Source of the DNA: Rhodococcus sp. P-2
GTDB lineage: Bacteria; Actinomycetota; Actinomycetes; Mycobacteriales; Mycobacteriaceae
DNA length: 64,000 bases
Assembly (NCBI RefSeq): GCF_016598535.1
Contig: NZ_CP066779.1
Span: forward strand, 2,046,001-2,110,000
Direction of reading: 5' to 3'
A program made the translations under genes and the position numbers. Below, piece by piece: positions 44,825 to 53,340 of the stretch (within the stretch, counting starts at the first letter, position 1; each line of letters opens with the position of its first letter). The notes below the pieces were generated by a model that worked only from the letters and a program-made list of their open reading frames with translations, made no database searches and was not told the DNA's origin.

Positions 44825-45699
44825 GTCTTTTCGGCACCACCTACCCGCCGATCGATCTCGACGGAGCAGTCGTCGTCATCTCCGGCGGTGGCCGCGGAAT
44901 CGGCCGGGCCACAGCCGAGTTGTTCGCAACTCGCGGCGCACTCGTATGCGTCGGCGACCTCGACGAGGAGACAGCCGTGGACACCGCCGCATCCATCGGC
45001 GCACGGGCCCGCGGCTACGCTCTGGACGTCACCTCACGCGAATCCTGGGATGTGTTCGTCTCCACAGTGATCGGCGAATTCGGTCACATCGACATTCTGG
45101 TCAACAATGCGGGCGTGATGCCGCTCGGCGGCTTCCTCGACGAGTCCGACGCCACCAGTCGAGTCACCCTCGACGTCAATGTCTGGGGCCCGATTCACGG
45201 GATGCGCGCCGTGCTGCCCGGCATGGTGGATCGACGACGAGGCCACGTCGTCAACATCGCATCCATGGCAGGCAAGCTACCGGTACCGGGAATGGCGGTG
45301 TACAACGCAAGCAAGTTCGGCGCGGTGGGCCTTTCTGCCTCTGCCCGTGTCGAATTCGCAGATATCGGAGTCAGCGTCAGCGCTGTCCTGCCCAGCGCGG
45401 TGCGCACCGGACTCTCCTCCGGTGTGCCTCTCGGAAAGGGCATGCCGACAGTTGAACCCGAAGTCGTGGCCAGAGCCGTCGTCGACACGGTCGCTCATCG
45501 ACGAGCCGAAACTACTGTGCCGCGTTACCTTGCCGGCTGGGACCTCGTCGATGCTGTTGTACCCGAATGGATGATCAACATCGGACGCCGAGTCGTCGAC
45601 GATCGTCGCGCACTGACGTCGGTAGATCCCAACGGGCGTGCGGATTACGAAAAGCGCGTGGCCAGGCAGGCCGAAAACGGGGAGCGCAATCCGAAGTGA
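44821..45699 (+). CDS. SDR family oxidoreductase
   Basis: 292 residues. Classical SDR: VVISGGGRGIGRATAE cofactor loop, VNNAGVMPLGGF, Ser in NIASMAGKL, and YNASKFGAVGL with catalytic Tyr and Lys. Asp in VGDLDEET suggests NAD preference. ATG overlaps the BVMO stop (ATGA), so both proteins are likely used together, for example alcohol to ketone to ester. C-terminal extension is longer than in minimal SDRs. Confidence 0.9.
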   Translation: MSLFGTTYPPIDLDGAVVVISGGGRGIGRATAELFATRGALVCVGDLDEETAVDTAASIGARARGYALDVTSRESWDVFVSTVIGEFGHIDILVNNAGVMPLGGFLDESDATSRVTLDVNVWGPIHGMRAVLPGMVDRRRGHVVNIASMAGKLPVPGMAVYNASKFGAVGLSASARVEFADIGVSVSAVLPSAVRTGLSSGVPLGKGMPTVEPEVVARAVVDTVAHRRAETTVPRYLAGWDLVDAVVPEWMINIGRRVVDDRRALTSVDPNGRADYEKRVARQAENGERNPK

Positions 45700-45718
45700 A
45701 CCGGGTAGTTTCGTGGCC

Positions 45719-46237
45719 ATGTACATCCGCCGCGAAACTTCTTCCGACCGTGACGCCGTCTACTCACTACTCGGAGCGGCATTTGCCGACCAGGCAGCGC
45801 CCGGCGAGCCTGCCTACGAGATCGAACTGACACGTCAACTCTTCGCCTCGGACGACTACCTGCCAACACTGTCACTGGTCGCCGTGGCCGGCGAAGAGAT
45901 CGTCGGTTTCGTGATCGGAACTCGTGGATGGGTCGGCCACGTGGAAGCGGTGGGTCTCGGCCCGTTGGCGGTCACACCGGGCAACCAGCGCAGTGGCGTC
46001 GGTTCGGCACTGATGCACGCGGTGATCGGTGCGTGCGACGCTCTGGACGTGCCACTGATCGCACTTCTGGGCAGCACCGAGTACTACCCGCGGTTCGGAT
46101 TCGTCACCAGCACGGACGCCGGAATCGAGTCTCCGGAAGCCGAGTGGGGCGCTCACTTTCAGGTCAGGACACTCACCGCGCACCGCGCCGATCAGACGGG
46201 GAAGTTTTCATACGCGGCGCCTTTCGGAATCGCTTGA
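45719..46237 (+). CDS. GNAT family N-acetyltransferase (YhbS-like)
   Basis: 172 residues from the ATG at 45719. Acetyl-CoA-binding motif A is in LGPLAVTPGNQRSGVGSALM, and motif B in LLGSTEYYPRFGFV, the form seen in YhbS-type acetyltransferases. It would acetylate an unknown amine. Only 19 bases separate it from the SDR gene, so it may be in the same transcript. Confidence 0.9.
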   Translation: MYIRRETSSDRDAVYSLLGAAFADQAAPGEPAYEIELTRQLFASDDYLPTLSLVAVAGEEIVGFVIGTRGWVGHVEAVGLGPLAVTPGNQRSGVGSALMHAVIGACDALDVPLIALLGSTEYYPRFGFVTSTDAGIESPEAEWGAHFQVRTLTAHRADQTGKFSYAAPFGIA

Positions 46238-46249
46238 CCCGCAGCGTGG

Positions 46250-46314
46250 TGTAAGAGTTCTTTGACATGCGACGTACGCGGATCTACGCTCATCCATGTC
46301 AAAGAACTCTTACA
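46250..46314 (+). promoter_or_regulatory. Promoter bracketed by 20-bp inverted repeat
   Basis: Perfect inverted repeat: TGTAAGAGTTCTTTGACATG (46250-46269) and its complement at 46295-46314, separated by 25 bases. The left arm contains a -35 box TTGACA (46262-46267); 17 bases later is TACGCT (46285-46290), a plausible -10. The right arm then covers the expected start site, ahead of GGGAGG (46318-46323) and the ATG at 46328. Each arm has an AAGA-GT-TCTT dyad. Confidence 0.75.
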
Positions 46315-46327
46315 TCCGGGAGGCTTC

Positions 46328-46738
46328 ATGAGCACCACGGCACGGTGGAGCCTGATCATCGGTATCGGCGTCACAGTAACGCTGTCCTTCAGTCTTCTCG
46401 CAGCCTTGACCGCCGATGACCGGAAGACGTTGACCTTCATCGTCTTCGCACTAGTCATGGCACCGGCTTGCATCGGATCGGTGTGGGCTCTCTTCCCCTC
46501 GGAGAACAACAAGGCCCCCGCCTACCCCGAGGACACCGTCGAAACAGAATGGAGTCGCAAGGCCGGATTCGGCGCGTTCACCGACTTGATCACTGCCATG
46601 GGAATCGCACTGATCGCGCACAACGTCTTCGGAGCACCCGAACTACCGCTCCTGATATTCACCGCTCTCGGTCTGGCCGACTTCGGAATCCGGTACTGGG
46701 CAGTGTCGAGGGACCGCACCCCCACAATCGAGATCTGA
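46328..46738 (+). CDS. Small four-helix membrane protein paired with XRE regulator
   Basis: 136 residues, four membrane segments (about 8-27, 37-56, 83-101, 106-124). The loop between helices two and three is charged and includes WSRKAGFGAFTD. GGGAGG precedes the ATG closely. Its stop overlaps the ATG of a small HTH gene (TGATG). Membrane protein plus short XRE repressor pairs occur in many Gram-positive bacteria; the job here is unknown. Confidence 0.8.
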   Translation: MSTTARWSLIIGIGVTVTLSFSLLAALTADDRKTLTFIVFALVMAPACIGSVWALFPSENNKAPAYPEDTVETEWSRKAGFGAFTDLITAMGIALIAHNVFGAPELPLLIFTALGLADFGIRYWAVSRDRTPTIEI

Positions 46739-46926
46739 TGCGCAACAATCTCCAAGAACTTCGGACGGCAGCCGGATTGTCACAGCAAGCGTGCGCCGAC
46801 GCGCTCGGCATCACCCGCCAGACCGTCATCTCGATCGAGAAGGGCCACTTCGACCCCCGTCTGTCACTGGCATTCCGAATCGCCGAGTATTTCGAAAAAC
46901 GCGTCGACGACATTTTCTCCAGCTGA
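46738..46926 (+). CDS. Small XRE-family (Cro/CI, YozG-like) regulator
   Basis: 62 residues, nothing but a helix-turn-helix: LRTAAGLSQQACADALGITRQTVISIEKG followed by FRIAEYFEKRVDDIF. The N-terminus is typical of YozG-like repressors. Coupled to the membrane-protein gene, it is the obvious candidate to bind the 46250-46314 repeat and so control its own operon. Confidence 0.88.
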   Translation: MRNNLQELRTAAGLSQQACADALGITRQTVISIEKGHFDPRLSLAFRIAEYFEKRVDDIFSS

Positions 46927-46981
46927 CGCCGTCTCAGGCTGACGTCTTCTCGGACTGAAGGAGATCAGTCGAACAGCAGCT

Positions 46982-47209
46982 TCAGTCGAACAGGGTAGGC
47001 GATCCGTTTTCGTCGTTACCGTCCTCGACGGCCGTCGTCTTCTTGCCCGAACCCTTGCGGACAACGGTCAGCGTCGTCGTTCGACGCGACAACCTGTGCC
47101 CGTCACTGTGTTCGAGCAGCGCCATTCCCTGGCGAACTTCGACTACCGTCCACGGACCCGCATGGCCGGCTGCCTGCACGAGGTCACCGGACTCCACCTC
47201 AGTTGCCAT
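46982..47209 (-). CDS. Small hypothetical protein
   Basis: 75 residues from the ATG at 47209 (MATEVESGDLVQAAGHAGPW); a GTG six bases upstream is an alternative. A compact beta-rich N-terminal part (WTVVEVRQGMALLEHSDGHRL) is followed by a Lys/Asp/Glu tail ending SPTLFD. No domain recognised. The last 12 bases of the gene, including its stop, are repeated once 5 bases beyond its end. Confidence 0.6.
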   Translation of the reverse strand: MATEVESGDLVQAAGHAGPWTVVEVRQGMALLEHSDGHRLSRRTTTLTVVRKGSGKKTTAVEDGNDENGSPTLFD

Positions 47210-47290
47210 GACCACTCCTTGTTCGTCGTGTCCTGCACGTTCTCCTTCCTATTATCGACGCGGCCACCTGGAAGTCGACGCGCAGGGTAC

Positions 47291-48118
47291 CTACGCTGCA
47301 GCGGCGACCTTGACCGCGTGGCCGACTTCGGCTCGGAATGCCGCATACTCGGGTGAGCCGCGCAGGTCGTCGGGATCGACACCTGTTCGTGGCAGATCGA
47401 TTTTCAGATCGAGCGCAACCTTGCCCGGCCTACTTGTCAGGACCACGACCCGGGAGCCGAGAAAGGCTGCCTCGTCGGCACTGTGAGTGACGAAGACACT
47501 CGTTCGGCCCGATTCGGCACTGACGTTGCGGAGGTCCTCCTGCAGACGCTCGCGAGTGAGTGCGTCCAGCGCGGCAAATGGCTCGTCCAACAGGAGCAAC
47601 GAGGTTTCGGCCGCCAATGCCCGGGCAATGGCCACCCGCTGCTGCTGGCCGCCGGAGATCTCCCAGATTCGCCGGTCCGCTGTACCGCCCAGCCCGACGC
47701 GGTCGAGCAACTCCTCGCGCCTTCGTCCGCGTTCGCCCTTTGCCACCCCGGCATATCTGAGTGCCAGATCGATGTTGCCGCCCACCGACTTCCACGGGAA
47801 GAGCCGTGGCTGCTGAAACACCACACCCGCACTCGAACCGGGAATCGGGTCGGATCCAGATACCTGGACCGTTCCACTGGAAGGGTTTTCGAATCCTGCA
47901 ATCAGCCGCAGCAATGTGCTCTTGCCGCAACCAGACGCTCCGACGAGGACCAGGAACTCACCGGGTGCGACGTCGATCGATACCGGCCCCAGTGCCGTCA
48001 CGGACTCTCGGCCGTGGCCGTATCGGCGTGAGACAGTGTCGATTCGGATCGCGCCAGGGCGGTCGGCAGCGAATTCTCCCGCGGCCTGCTGCGCGGTCAC
48101 GCTACTGGTCAAGGACAT
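47291..48118 (-). CDS. ABC transporter ATP-binding protein (sulfonate/taurine/nitrate type)
   Basis: 275 residues. Walker A GASGCGKSTLL, signature ISGGQQQRVAIARAL, Walker B LLLLDEPFAALD and switch His in VFVTHSADEA. The FQQPRLFPWKSV Q-loop and overall length fit the SsuB/TauB family. It energises import by the permease and binding protein encoded just upstream. Its start overlaps the binding-protein stop. Confidence 0.92.
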   Translation of the reverse strand: MSLTSSVTAQQAAGEFAADRPGAIRIDTVSRRYGHGRESVTALGPVSIDVAPGEFLVLVGASGCGKSTLLRLIAGFENPSSGTVQVSGSDPIPGSSAGVVFQQPRLFPWKSVGGNIDLALRYAGVAKGERGRRREELLDRVGLGGTADRRIWEISGGQQQRVAIARALAAETSLLLLDEPFAALDALTRERLQEDLRNVSAESGRTSVFVTHSADEAAFLGSRVVVLTSRPGKVALDLKIDLPRTGVDPDDLRGSPEYAAFRAEVGHAVKVAAAA

Positions 48119-49202
48119 CGGGAAGCCCCTTCACATAGAGAGCATTCTGAAAGACCGTCAGATCAGGCACACTGTCGATCTGCTTCTGCTCAGCGAGGAA
48201 TTGCGCTGCGCTCTGCAGGTTCACCGCCAGGTTCCCGGGAGAGCCTTCGGTACCCAGCCACTCCGGCGACGAGATCTGCTCAGGAGTGAGGAACACACCC
48301 TGCTTCAGCTGCGCTGCCGCGTCTTCCTTGGATGCGCCCAATTGCGCGGCAACAGCTTCCGCTGCCGCGTTCGGATCAGTGGCGATCGTCGTGAGCGCAC
48401 GGGCCTGAACCTGGCGCCAGGTGTCGACGATCTCGGGGTGATCCTTCGCAAACGACGTCGACACCACACCCAGATCCAGTGTCGGTTTTCCTGCCGTCGC
48501 CAGCTCGCGGCTGGCGATCAACTGTGTTCCGTCCTTGCGAAGTTCGTCGAGCGTGGGCAACCAGGTGTAGACGGCATCGATGTCACCGCGCTGCCAAGCG
48601 GCCAGTGACGCTTGCGGCTGGAGATCCACCAACTGAACGTCATCGGCACTGAGTCCGGCCTGGTTCAGAGCTGCCAGCAGACTGTAGTGAGCGGTCGACG
48701 CGAAGGCCGTTGCCACCTTCTTGCCACGCAGATCGGCCACGGTCTTGATTCCGGTTGCGTTGCGCGCCACCAAGGCTTCGTTGTCACCCGCCACGTCGAG
48801 AACAAACGCGACCTGGTACGGGATGTTCAGCGGCGCCGAGAGTCCACGAGCGACCGGACTCGAACCGATTGCACCGAAGTCGATTTCACCGGCTATGAAG
48901 GCGGTGTTGATGTCGGCTCCCGAATCGAACTTCGTCCACTTCACGTTGTACTCGGGCAGAGCGTCTTCGAGCCAGCGATTGTTCTTGACGATCAAGTCGC
49001 CGCTCGGGAAGGACTGGTAGGCAATGCGTATCGTCTCCTTGGACGAATCCTGGCCGGAATGATCCACCGAGCACGCGCCGAGGACGAGAGCGAGGACACC
49101 GATCAGTACGGTGAACGCCGTCCGGGAAGCTCTTCCCTCATTGCGTGTCAAGTTACTGCTGCGATTCGGATTGCTGCTGGCGTGTTTCTGATTGTCAGTC
49201 AT
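48102..49202 (-). CDS. Sulfonate/taurine-type substrate-binding lipoprotein
   Basis: 366 residues. Positively charged N-terminus, hydrophobic segment and the lipobox LGAC, so a lipid-anchored extracytoplasmic protein. SsuA/TauA-like features: IRIAYQSFPSGDLIVKNNRWLEDAL, FDSGADINTAFIAGEIDFGAIGSSPVARG and VATAFASTAHYSLLAAL. It should capture an aliphatic sulfonate or taurine for the permease/ATPase. No desulfonating oxygenase of the classic SsuD or TauD type is beside it. Confidence 0.9.
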   Translation of the reverse strand: MTDNQKHASSNPNRSSNLTRNEGRASRTAFTVLIGVLALVLGACSVDHSGQDSSKETIRIAYQSFPSGDLIVKNNRWLEDALPEYNVKWTKFDSGADINTAFIAGEIDFGAIGSSPVARGLSAPLNIPYQVAFVLDVAGDNEALVARNATGIKTVADLRGKKVATAFASTAHYSLLAALNQAGLSADDVQLVDLQPQASLAAWQRGDIDAVYTWLPTLDELRKDGTQLIASRELATAGKPTLDLGVVSTSFAKDHPEIVDTWRQVQARALTTIATDPNAAAEAVAAQLGASKEDAAAQLKQGVFLTPEQISSPEWLGTEGSPGNLAVNLQSAAQFLAEQKQIDSVPDLTVFQNALYVKGLPDVLDQ

Positions 49203-50056
49203 ACTTTTCCCCTCCAGGGAACGGCGCGGCGCTCAGCAGCCCGCAACAGTCCGTCGATGATCAAACCGGAGAATCCGATGGCGAAGATCCCCACCAGCAC
49301 TACCGGAGTGTTGTTGTAATTGCTTGCATCCTTGACCATTCCGCCGATTCCGGGAATGCCGTTGAACAGTTCGGCCGCAACCACTGACGAGTACGCCATA
49401 CCTACCGACAACCGAATGCCCGTGAAAGTTTCCGGCAACGCCGACGGCACGACTACGTCTCGGATCACTTGCGTTCGTGAGGCTCCCAACGCCCTGGCCG
49501 CTTCGACCAGTCCGACAGGCGCCGCGACAACAGCAGCTGTGGTGGCCACTGCTGCCGGCGGGAGCGCAGCGAGCGCCAGAAGGGTGATCTTCGGTGCCTC
49601 GTCGATTCCCAGCCAGATCACCAGCAGGAAGAAGTACGCCAAGGGCGGCAATGCGCGCAGGAACGTCAACCATGGTTCGAGCAGGCTCCGCAACCATGTC
49701 ACCGATCCCATGGCCAAGCCGAGGATCACACCCAAGCCGACGCCGATGACGACGCCGACCAACACCCGTCGCAGCGTCATGTACAGGTGCTCCCAGAGCA
49801 AATACCCCTGGTAGCCACGCACTCCGTCGTGCGTGGTCATCGTGTTGACGAAGGCATGCCAGACCGTGCTCGGGTACGGAACGAAGGTCTCGCTCCAGGT
49901 CCCGCTGGCAGCGGCGACCTGCCACAAAGCCAGGAATGCGATCACCGAGAGCACCGGCAGTCCGACGGTGGTCACACTCGAAGTCCACGGCCGGCGCGGC
50001 TCACGACCCGGTTCCGGGACCGGCGTTGGTTCTATTGCTTCGACAGAAGTCGACAT
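49199..50056 (-). CDS. ABC transporter permease (SsuC/TauC-like)
   Basis: 285 residues from ATG at 50056. Six predicted membrane helices; the EAA loop is EAARALGASRTQVIRDVVVPSALPETFTG, the ATPase contact typical of this family. It overlaps the lipoprotein gene by four bases, so permease, binding protein and ATPase form one leftward operon. Sulfonate versus taurine or nitrate specificity cannot be read from sequence alone. Confidence 0.92.
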   Translation of the reverse strand: MSTSVEAIEPTPVPEPGREPRRPWTSSVTTVGLPVLSVIAFLALWQVAAASGTWSETFVPYPSTVWHAFVNTMTTHDGVRGYQGYLLWEHLYMTLRRVLVGVVIGVGLGVILGLAMGSVTWLRSLLEPWLTFLRALPPLAYFFLLVIWLGIDEAPKITLLALAALPPAAVATTAAVVAAPVGLVEAARALGASRTQVIRDVVVPSALPETFTGIRLSVGMAYSSVVAAELFNGIPGIGGMVKDASNYNNTPVVLVGIFAIGFSGLIIDGLLRAAERRAVPWRGKV

Positions 50057-50314
50057 CGCTGTTTCTTCCTCGACGTACGGAAATTCCGGCACATATACAG
50101 CTACGAGCGCATATGCAAGGACGAAGGCGCGCAGAGAGGCGCCATTCTCACTCAGGAGAGTCGGCAGGAATCAACAGCAACAGCAGTTGGCACCAAGACG
50201 GCACAGGTCGACGGCGATGCGTCGTGTCAGTGGCGTCGTGGGCATGGGGGTAATTAGTACCTGTGTCGGCAATTACCCGCAAATGCGGGGGAAATAGGCC
50301 CCCGTCGGCCAAGC

Positions 50315-50986
50315 GAACAGACAGCGAATACATCAGCGGGATCTCCGGACGTCCGGCCGGGACTCCCCAACGCTTGTCGCCGAGTTGGGTCATCTCTTCG
50401 AATCCTTGCCGACCGTTGGCGTACGGATACTCGTCGAATGACTCGATCGTCAATCCGGGACGCCGCGCAGCGCCGAGCACCTCGGCACTAGACCAGTTGA
50501 ATTCACATGAGGGGAAGGGATTTTCGGCGTTCTCGACTCCGACTCCCGGAGCGCCCGGCAAGACGAGGTCGGTTGAATCTGCGACGTAGTCGCCAACGCC
50601 ACCGGCTTCGGTCATGGGAGTCCCGCCTCCGTACGGGTATGCCAGGAACCACTTCTCGTCGAAACGCATGGCAAACGGATGGAACTCCACCAGAACGAAT
50701 CGACCGTTCGGCGCCAGAACAGCGGCAATGCCCTCGGCCCACTCGTCGAGATCAGGTAGCCAGATCACCGTTCCGTACGAAGAAGGACTCGGTCGAACTT
50801 TCTCCGGCCGGCGGCAGCATCACGGAGCCACAACGAATACTGACCGGAATTGCACTGCAGATGCAGAATCGAGGAGGCGCCGATCTCTCCTTTGTGACTG
50901 CCGGGAGCGACGGTCGCAGCGATTTTCTGGGCGAGAAACGTATCCGAACGCAGATGCAACAGGTTACAGTTTTTCGAACGGACCAT
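50315..50986 (-). pseudogene. Class I SAM-dependent methyltransferase, frameshifted and internally deleted
   Basis: Two pieces of one methyltransferase lie in different minus-strand frames. The first (from about 50986) contains ILHLQCNSGQYSLWL, the SAM-binding motif I, and reaches KFDRV before a stop at 50765. The second, overlapping in another frame, resumes with YGTVIWLPDLDEWAEGIAAVL and VLVEFHPFAMRFDEKW and ends near PLMYSLSV at about 50315. Roughly 60 residues normally found between motif I and FDxV are gone. Open frame beyond 50315 is read-through. No ordinary start or ribosome-binding site is seen. Confidence 0.8.
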
Positions 50987-50999
50987 CGAAGGAGAACCA

Positions 51000-51845
51000 G
51001 TGCGCTACGGACTCAGCCTGTTCACCAGTGATCGCGGCATCCGCCCTGCCGATGCCGCGAAGGCTGCGGAGGCGAACGGGTTCGACGCCTTCTACGTCCC
51101 GGAGCACACGCACATCCCGGTTTCGAGGGACTCCGATCACCCCGGAACCCAGTCGGCAGAATTACCCGACGACCGCTATATGCGCACACTCGACCCCTGG
51201 GTCGCCCTGGGTACCGCGGCTTCGGTCACGAGCACCATCCGACTGGGCACCTCGGTGGCCCTGCCCCTCGAACACGATCCGATCACTCTCGCGAAAACCA
51301 TCGCATCGCTGGATCACCTTTCCGACGGTCGCGTGGTTTTCGGTGTCGGATTCGGCTGGAATGCAGAGGAACTCGCAGACCACGGCGTACCGCCCAACAA
51401 ACGCCGGACCGCACTCCGCGAATACCTCGAAGCCATGGGCGAACTGTGGTCGAAGGAAGAAGCGTCGTACGACGGCCAGTTCGTGAAGTACGGCCCGAGT
51501 TGGGCCTGGCCCAAGCCAGTTCAGAAGCCTCGCCCCTCGATCCTCCTGGGCGGCGGCGGCAACGAGAAGACGTTCAAGTGGATCGCCAAGTCTGCCGACG
51601 GCTGGATCACTACACCCATCGAGCAGGAGATCGCCGGAAACGTAGAACTGCTTCGAAAGATCTGGGCCGAAGCAGGTAGGGTCGGCGAGCCTGAAATAAC
51701 GGTCTTGGCAGGCAAACCCGATCCGGAGAAGCTTGCCCACTGGGCAGACATCGGTGTCACCGAGGCAATGTTCGGCACTCCGGACAAGAGCCCCGAAGAG
51801 GTTGTCGGATACATGGAACGTCTGGCAACAAAGCTCGGACGGTGA
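51000..51845 (+). CDS. LLM class F420-dependent-type oxidoreductase
   Basis: 281 residues from GTG with a GAAGGAG site. Luciferase-like TIM barrel: YGLSLFTSDRGIRPADAAKAAEANGFDAFYVPEH near the start, RLGTSVALPLEHDPITLAKTIASLDHLSDGRVVFGVGFGWN, the family core (quoted as features at residues 78-120), and LLGGGGNEKTFKWIAKSADGW. Such members of the F420 group in actinobacteria reduce or oxygenate diverse substrates. The flavin reductase gene just downstream is broken. Confidence 0.88.
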   Translation: MRYGLSLFTSDRGIRPADAAKAAEANGFDAFYVPEHTHIPVSRDSDHPGTQSAELPDDRYMRTLDPWVALGTAASVTSTIRLGTSVALPLEHDPITLAKTIASLDHLSDGRVVFGVGFGWNAEELADHGVPPNKRRTALREYLEAMGELWSKEEASYDGQFVKYGPSWAWPKPVQKPRPSILLGGGGNEKTFKWIAKSADGWITTPIEQEIAGNVELLRKIWAEAGRVGEPEITVLAGKPDPEKLAHWADIGVTEAMFGTPDKSPEEVVGYMERLATKLGR

Positions 51846-51861
51846 GGTCCGCCACAGCACC

Positions 51862-51916
51862 TTGACCTCAACTGCACTCGAGGTTTTAACGTCGGTGTTG
51901 CACAAGACAGTGCAAC
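51862..51916 (+). promoter_or_regulatory. Promoter-like boxes and palindrome before broken flavin reductase
   Basis: TTGACC (51862-51867), 17 bases, then TTTAAC (51885-51890) resemble -35/-10 boxes. Just after them GTTGCAC (51897-51903) and its complement GTGCAAC (51910-51916) form a perfect 7-bp dyad with a 6-base spacer, placed where a repressor would block transcription, or acting as a leader hairpin. GTG of the reductase remnant is at 51951. Confidence 0.45.
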
Positions 51917-51950
51917 GACAGCAAAACCCGATGCAAAAGAGGTGCGAGGA

Positions 51951-52522
51951 GTGACCACAAAACTGGTTGGCACTCAATCTGTTTCGGATCGTCCTGTCGA
52001 TTTGGAGCCGTCCATACGGAGCTCCTTCGTAGAAGCGTTCCGAAACCATCCCGCCGGAGTCTGATCATCACGGCAACCGGCGATGACGGTCCGGCCGGCA
52101 TCACGTCGTCGTCGGTGATCTCGATCAGCGCCGATCCGGCAGTTCTGGCATTCTCACTGCAGTCGTTGCGAGGTTCTGCCAGCGTCATTGCTTCCGCCCG
52201 CAGTTTTGTTGTTCACCTGGCGAATTCGACGAACGAGCGACTGGCTTCCACGTTTGCGACCCGCGGCGCGGTGCGCTTCGGGGACGACATGCCCTGGTCG
52301 TTTCTGCCGACCGGTGAACCATTTCTGCACGGCACGGGCCACGCTCTACGCGCGGTTCCTCTGACTGCCAACAAGTGTGACTCCGCAGTAATCGTCACCG
52401 CCCGCGTAGTCGACGTCATCGATCCTCAGCAGGTCTTGGAGCCGCTGGTCTATCACGATCGAACGTACCGAAACCTGTCCCCGCACAATATCTCCTCAAA
52501 GGAAGGCATGTCACATGACTGA
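51951..52522 (+). pseudogene. Flavin reductase family protein, frameshifted
   Basis: The reading frame from GTG 51951 (after a GAGGAG site) gives a normal flavin reductase N-terminus, SSFVEAFRNHPAGV, then hits TGA at 52062-52064. The next frame continues exactly where the family should: IITATGDDGPAGITSSSV, then ADPAVLAFSLQSLRGSAS, RFGDDMPWSFLPTGEPFLHG and [11 protein letters not shown], ending at 52522. A single lost base near 52061 explains it. A true pseudogene or a sequence error; the downstream frame alone could give a 135-residue remnant. It overlaps sodA by 8 bases. Confidence 0.85.
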
Positions 52523-53141
52523 ATACGTTCTCCCCGAGCTGGATTACGATTACGCCGCGCTCGAGCCCCACATCTCCGGCGAGATCATGGAACTGCACCA
52601 CAGCAAGCACCACGCCACGTACGTGGCGGGCGCCAACAGCGCAATCGAGCAGTTGGCTGCTGCGCGTGAGGACGGCACGATCTCCGCGAAGGCGCCGCTG
52701 CTCAGTAAGAACCTCGCCTTCCATCTCGGCGGCCACACGAATCACTCGATCTTCTGGAAGAACCTCTCCCCCAACGGCGGTGAACGACCAGAGGGCGAGT
52801 TGGCAGCCGCGATCGACGAGCACTTCGGCTCCTTCGACGCATTCGTCAACCACTTCTCCGCTGTAGCAACCACTTTGCAGGGATCCGGCTGGGCCGTACT
52901 GGCCTACGACACGATCGGGCAGCGATTGGTCATCGAGCAGCTCACCGATCAGCAAGGCAACATCAGCATCGGTATCGTCCCTCTGCTCATGCTCGACATG
53001 TGGGAGCACGCTTTCTACCTGCAGTACAAGAACGTCAAGGCCGACTACGTGAAGGCTTACTGGAACGTCATCAACTGGGAAGACGTTGCACAGCGTTACG
53101 CAACGGCCACGACGGCATCGGGCTTGATCGTCCCGGCCTGA
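52515..53141 (+). CDS. sodA: Superoxide dismutase (Fe/Mn family)
   Basis: 208 residues. Dismutates superoxide in the cytoplasm. Metal ligands: His28 in [12 protein letters not shown], His in [10 protein letters not shown], and Asp and His in [11 protein letters not shown]; the second-shell [10 protein letters not shown] is present. Actinobacterial type. AAAGGAAGG lies before the ATG. Fe versus Mn preference is not decided here. A three-copy repeat and an intrinsic terminator follow. Confidence 0.96.
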   Translation: MTEYVLPELDYDYAALEPHISGEIMELHHSKHHATYVAGANSAIEQLAAAREDGTISAKAPLLSKNLAFHLGGHTNHSIFWKNLSPNGGERPEGELAAAIDEHFGSFDAFVNHFSAVATTLQGSGWAVLAYDTIGQRLVIEQLTDQQGNISIGIVPLLMLDMWEHAFYLQYKNVKADYVKAYWNVINWEDVAQRYATATTASGLIVPA

Positions 53142-53149
53142 TGGTCGCC

Positions 53150-53191
53150 GCTTGGTGATCGCTGCTTGGTGATCGCTGCTTGTTGATTGCT
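53150..53191. repeat. Three tandem 14-bp repeats after sodA
   Basis: GCTTGGTGATCGCT occurs at 53150-53163 and 53164-53177 exactly, and as GCTTGTTGATTGCT at 53178-53191. It starts 9 bases past the sodA stop and precedes the terminator. Likely slippage-derived; variable copy number between strains is expected. Confidence 0.85.
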
Positions 53192-53205
53192 GCGTAGCCC
53201 CGATC

Positions 53206-53245
53206 AACCCAGCTCGGCACGGTGGCTCCGTTGCCGAGCTGGGTT
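53206..53245 (+). terminator. Intrinsic terminator after sodA
   Basis: Fourteen-base perfect stem AACCCAGCTCGGCA (53206-53219) with 53232-53245, loop of 12 bases, followed by TTTCT. It lies 65 bases after the sodA stop, closing that transcript. Confidence 0.88.
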
Positions 53246-53340
53246 TCTACACCCCCAGGGTCGATGTATGTGAAGGCAGGTAACATACACCGGGCGCGGC
53301 TGACTCAGCCGTCCATCGATCCGACTCCGAGGGGCAACCA

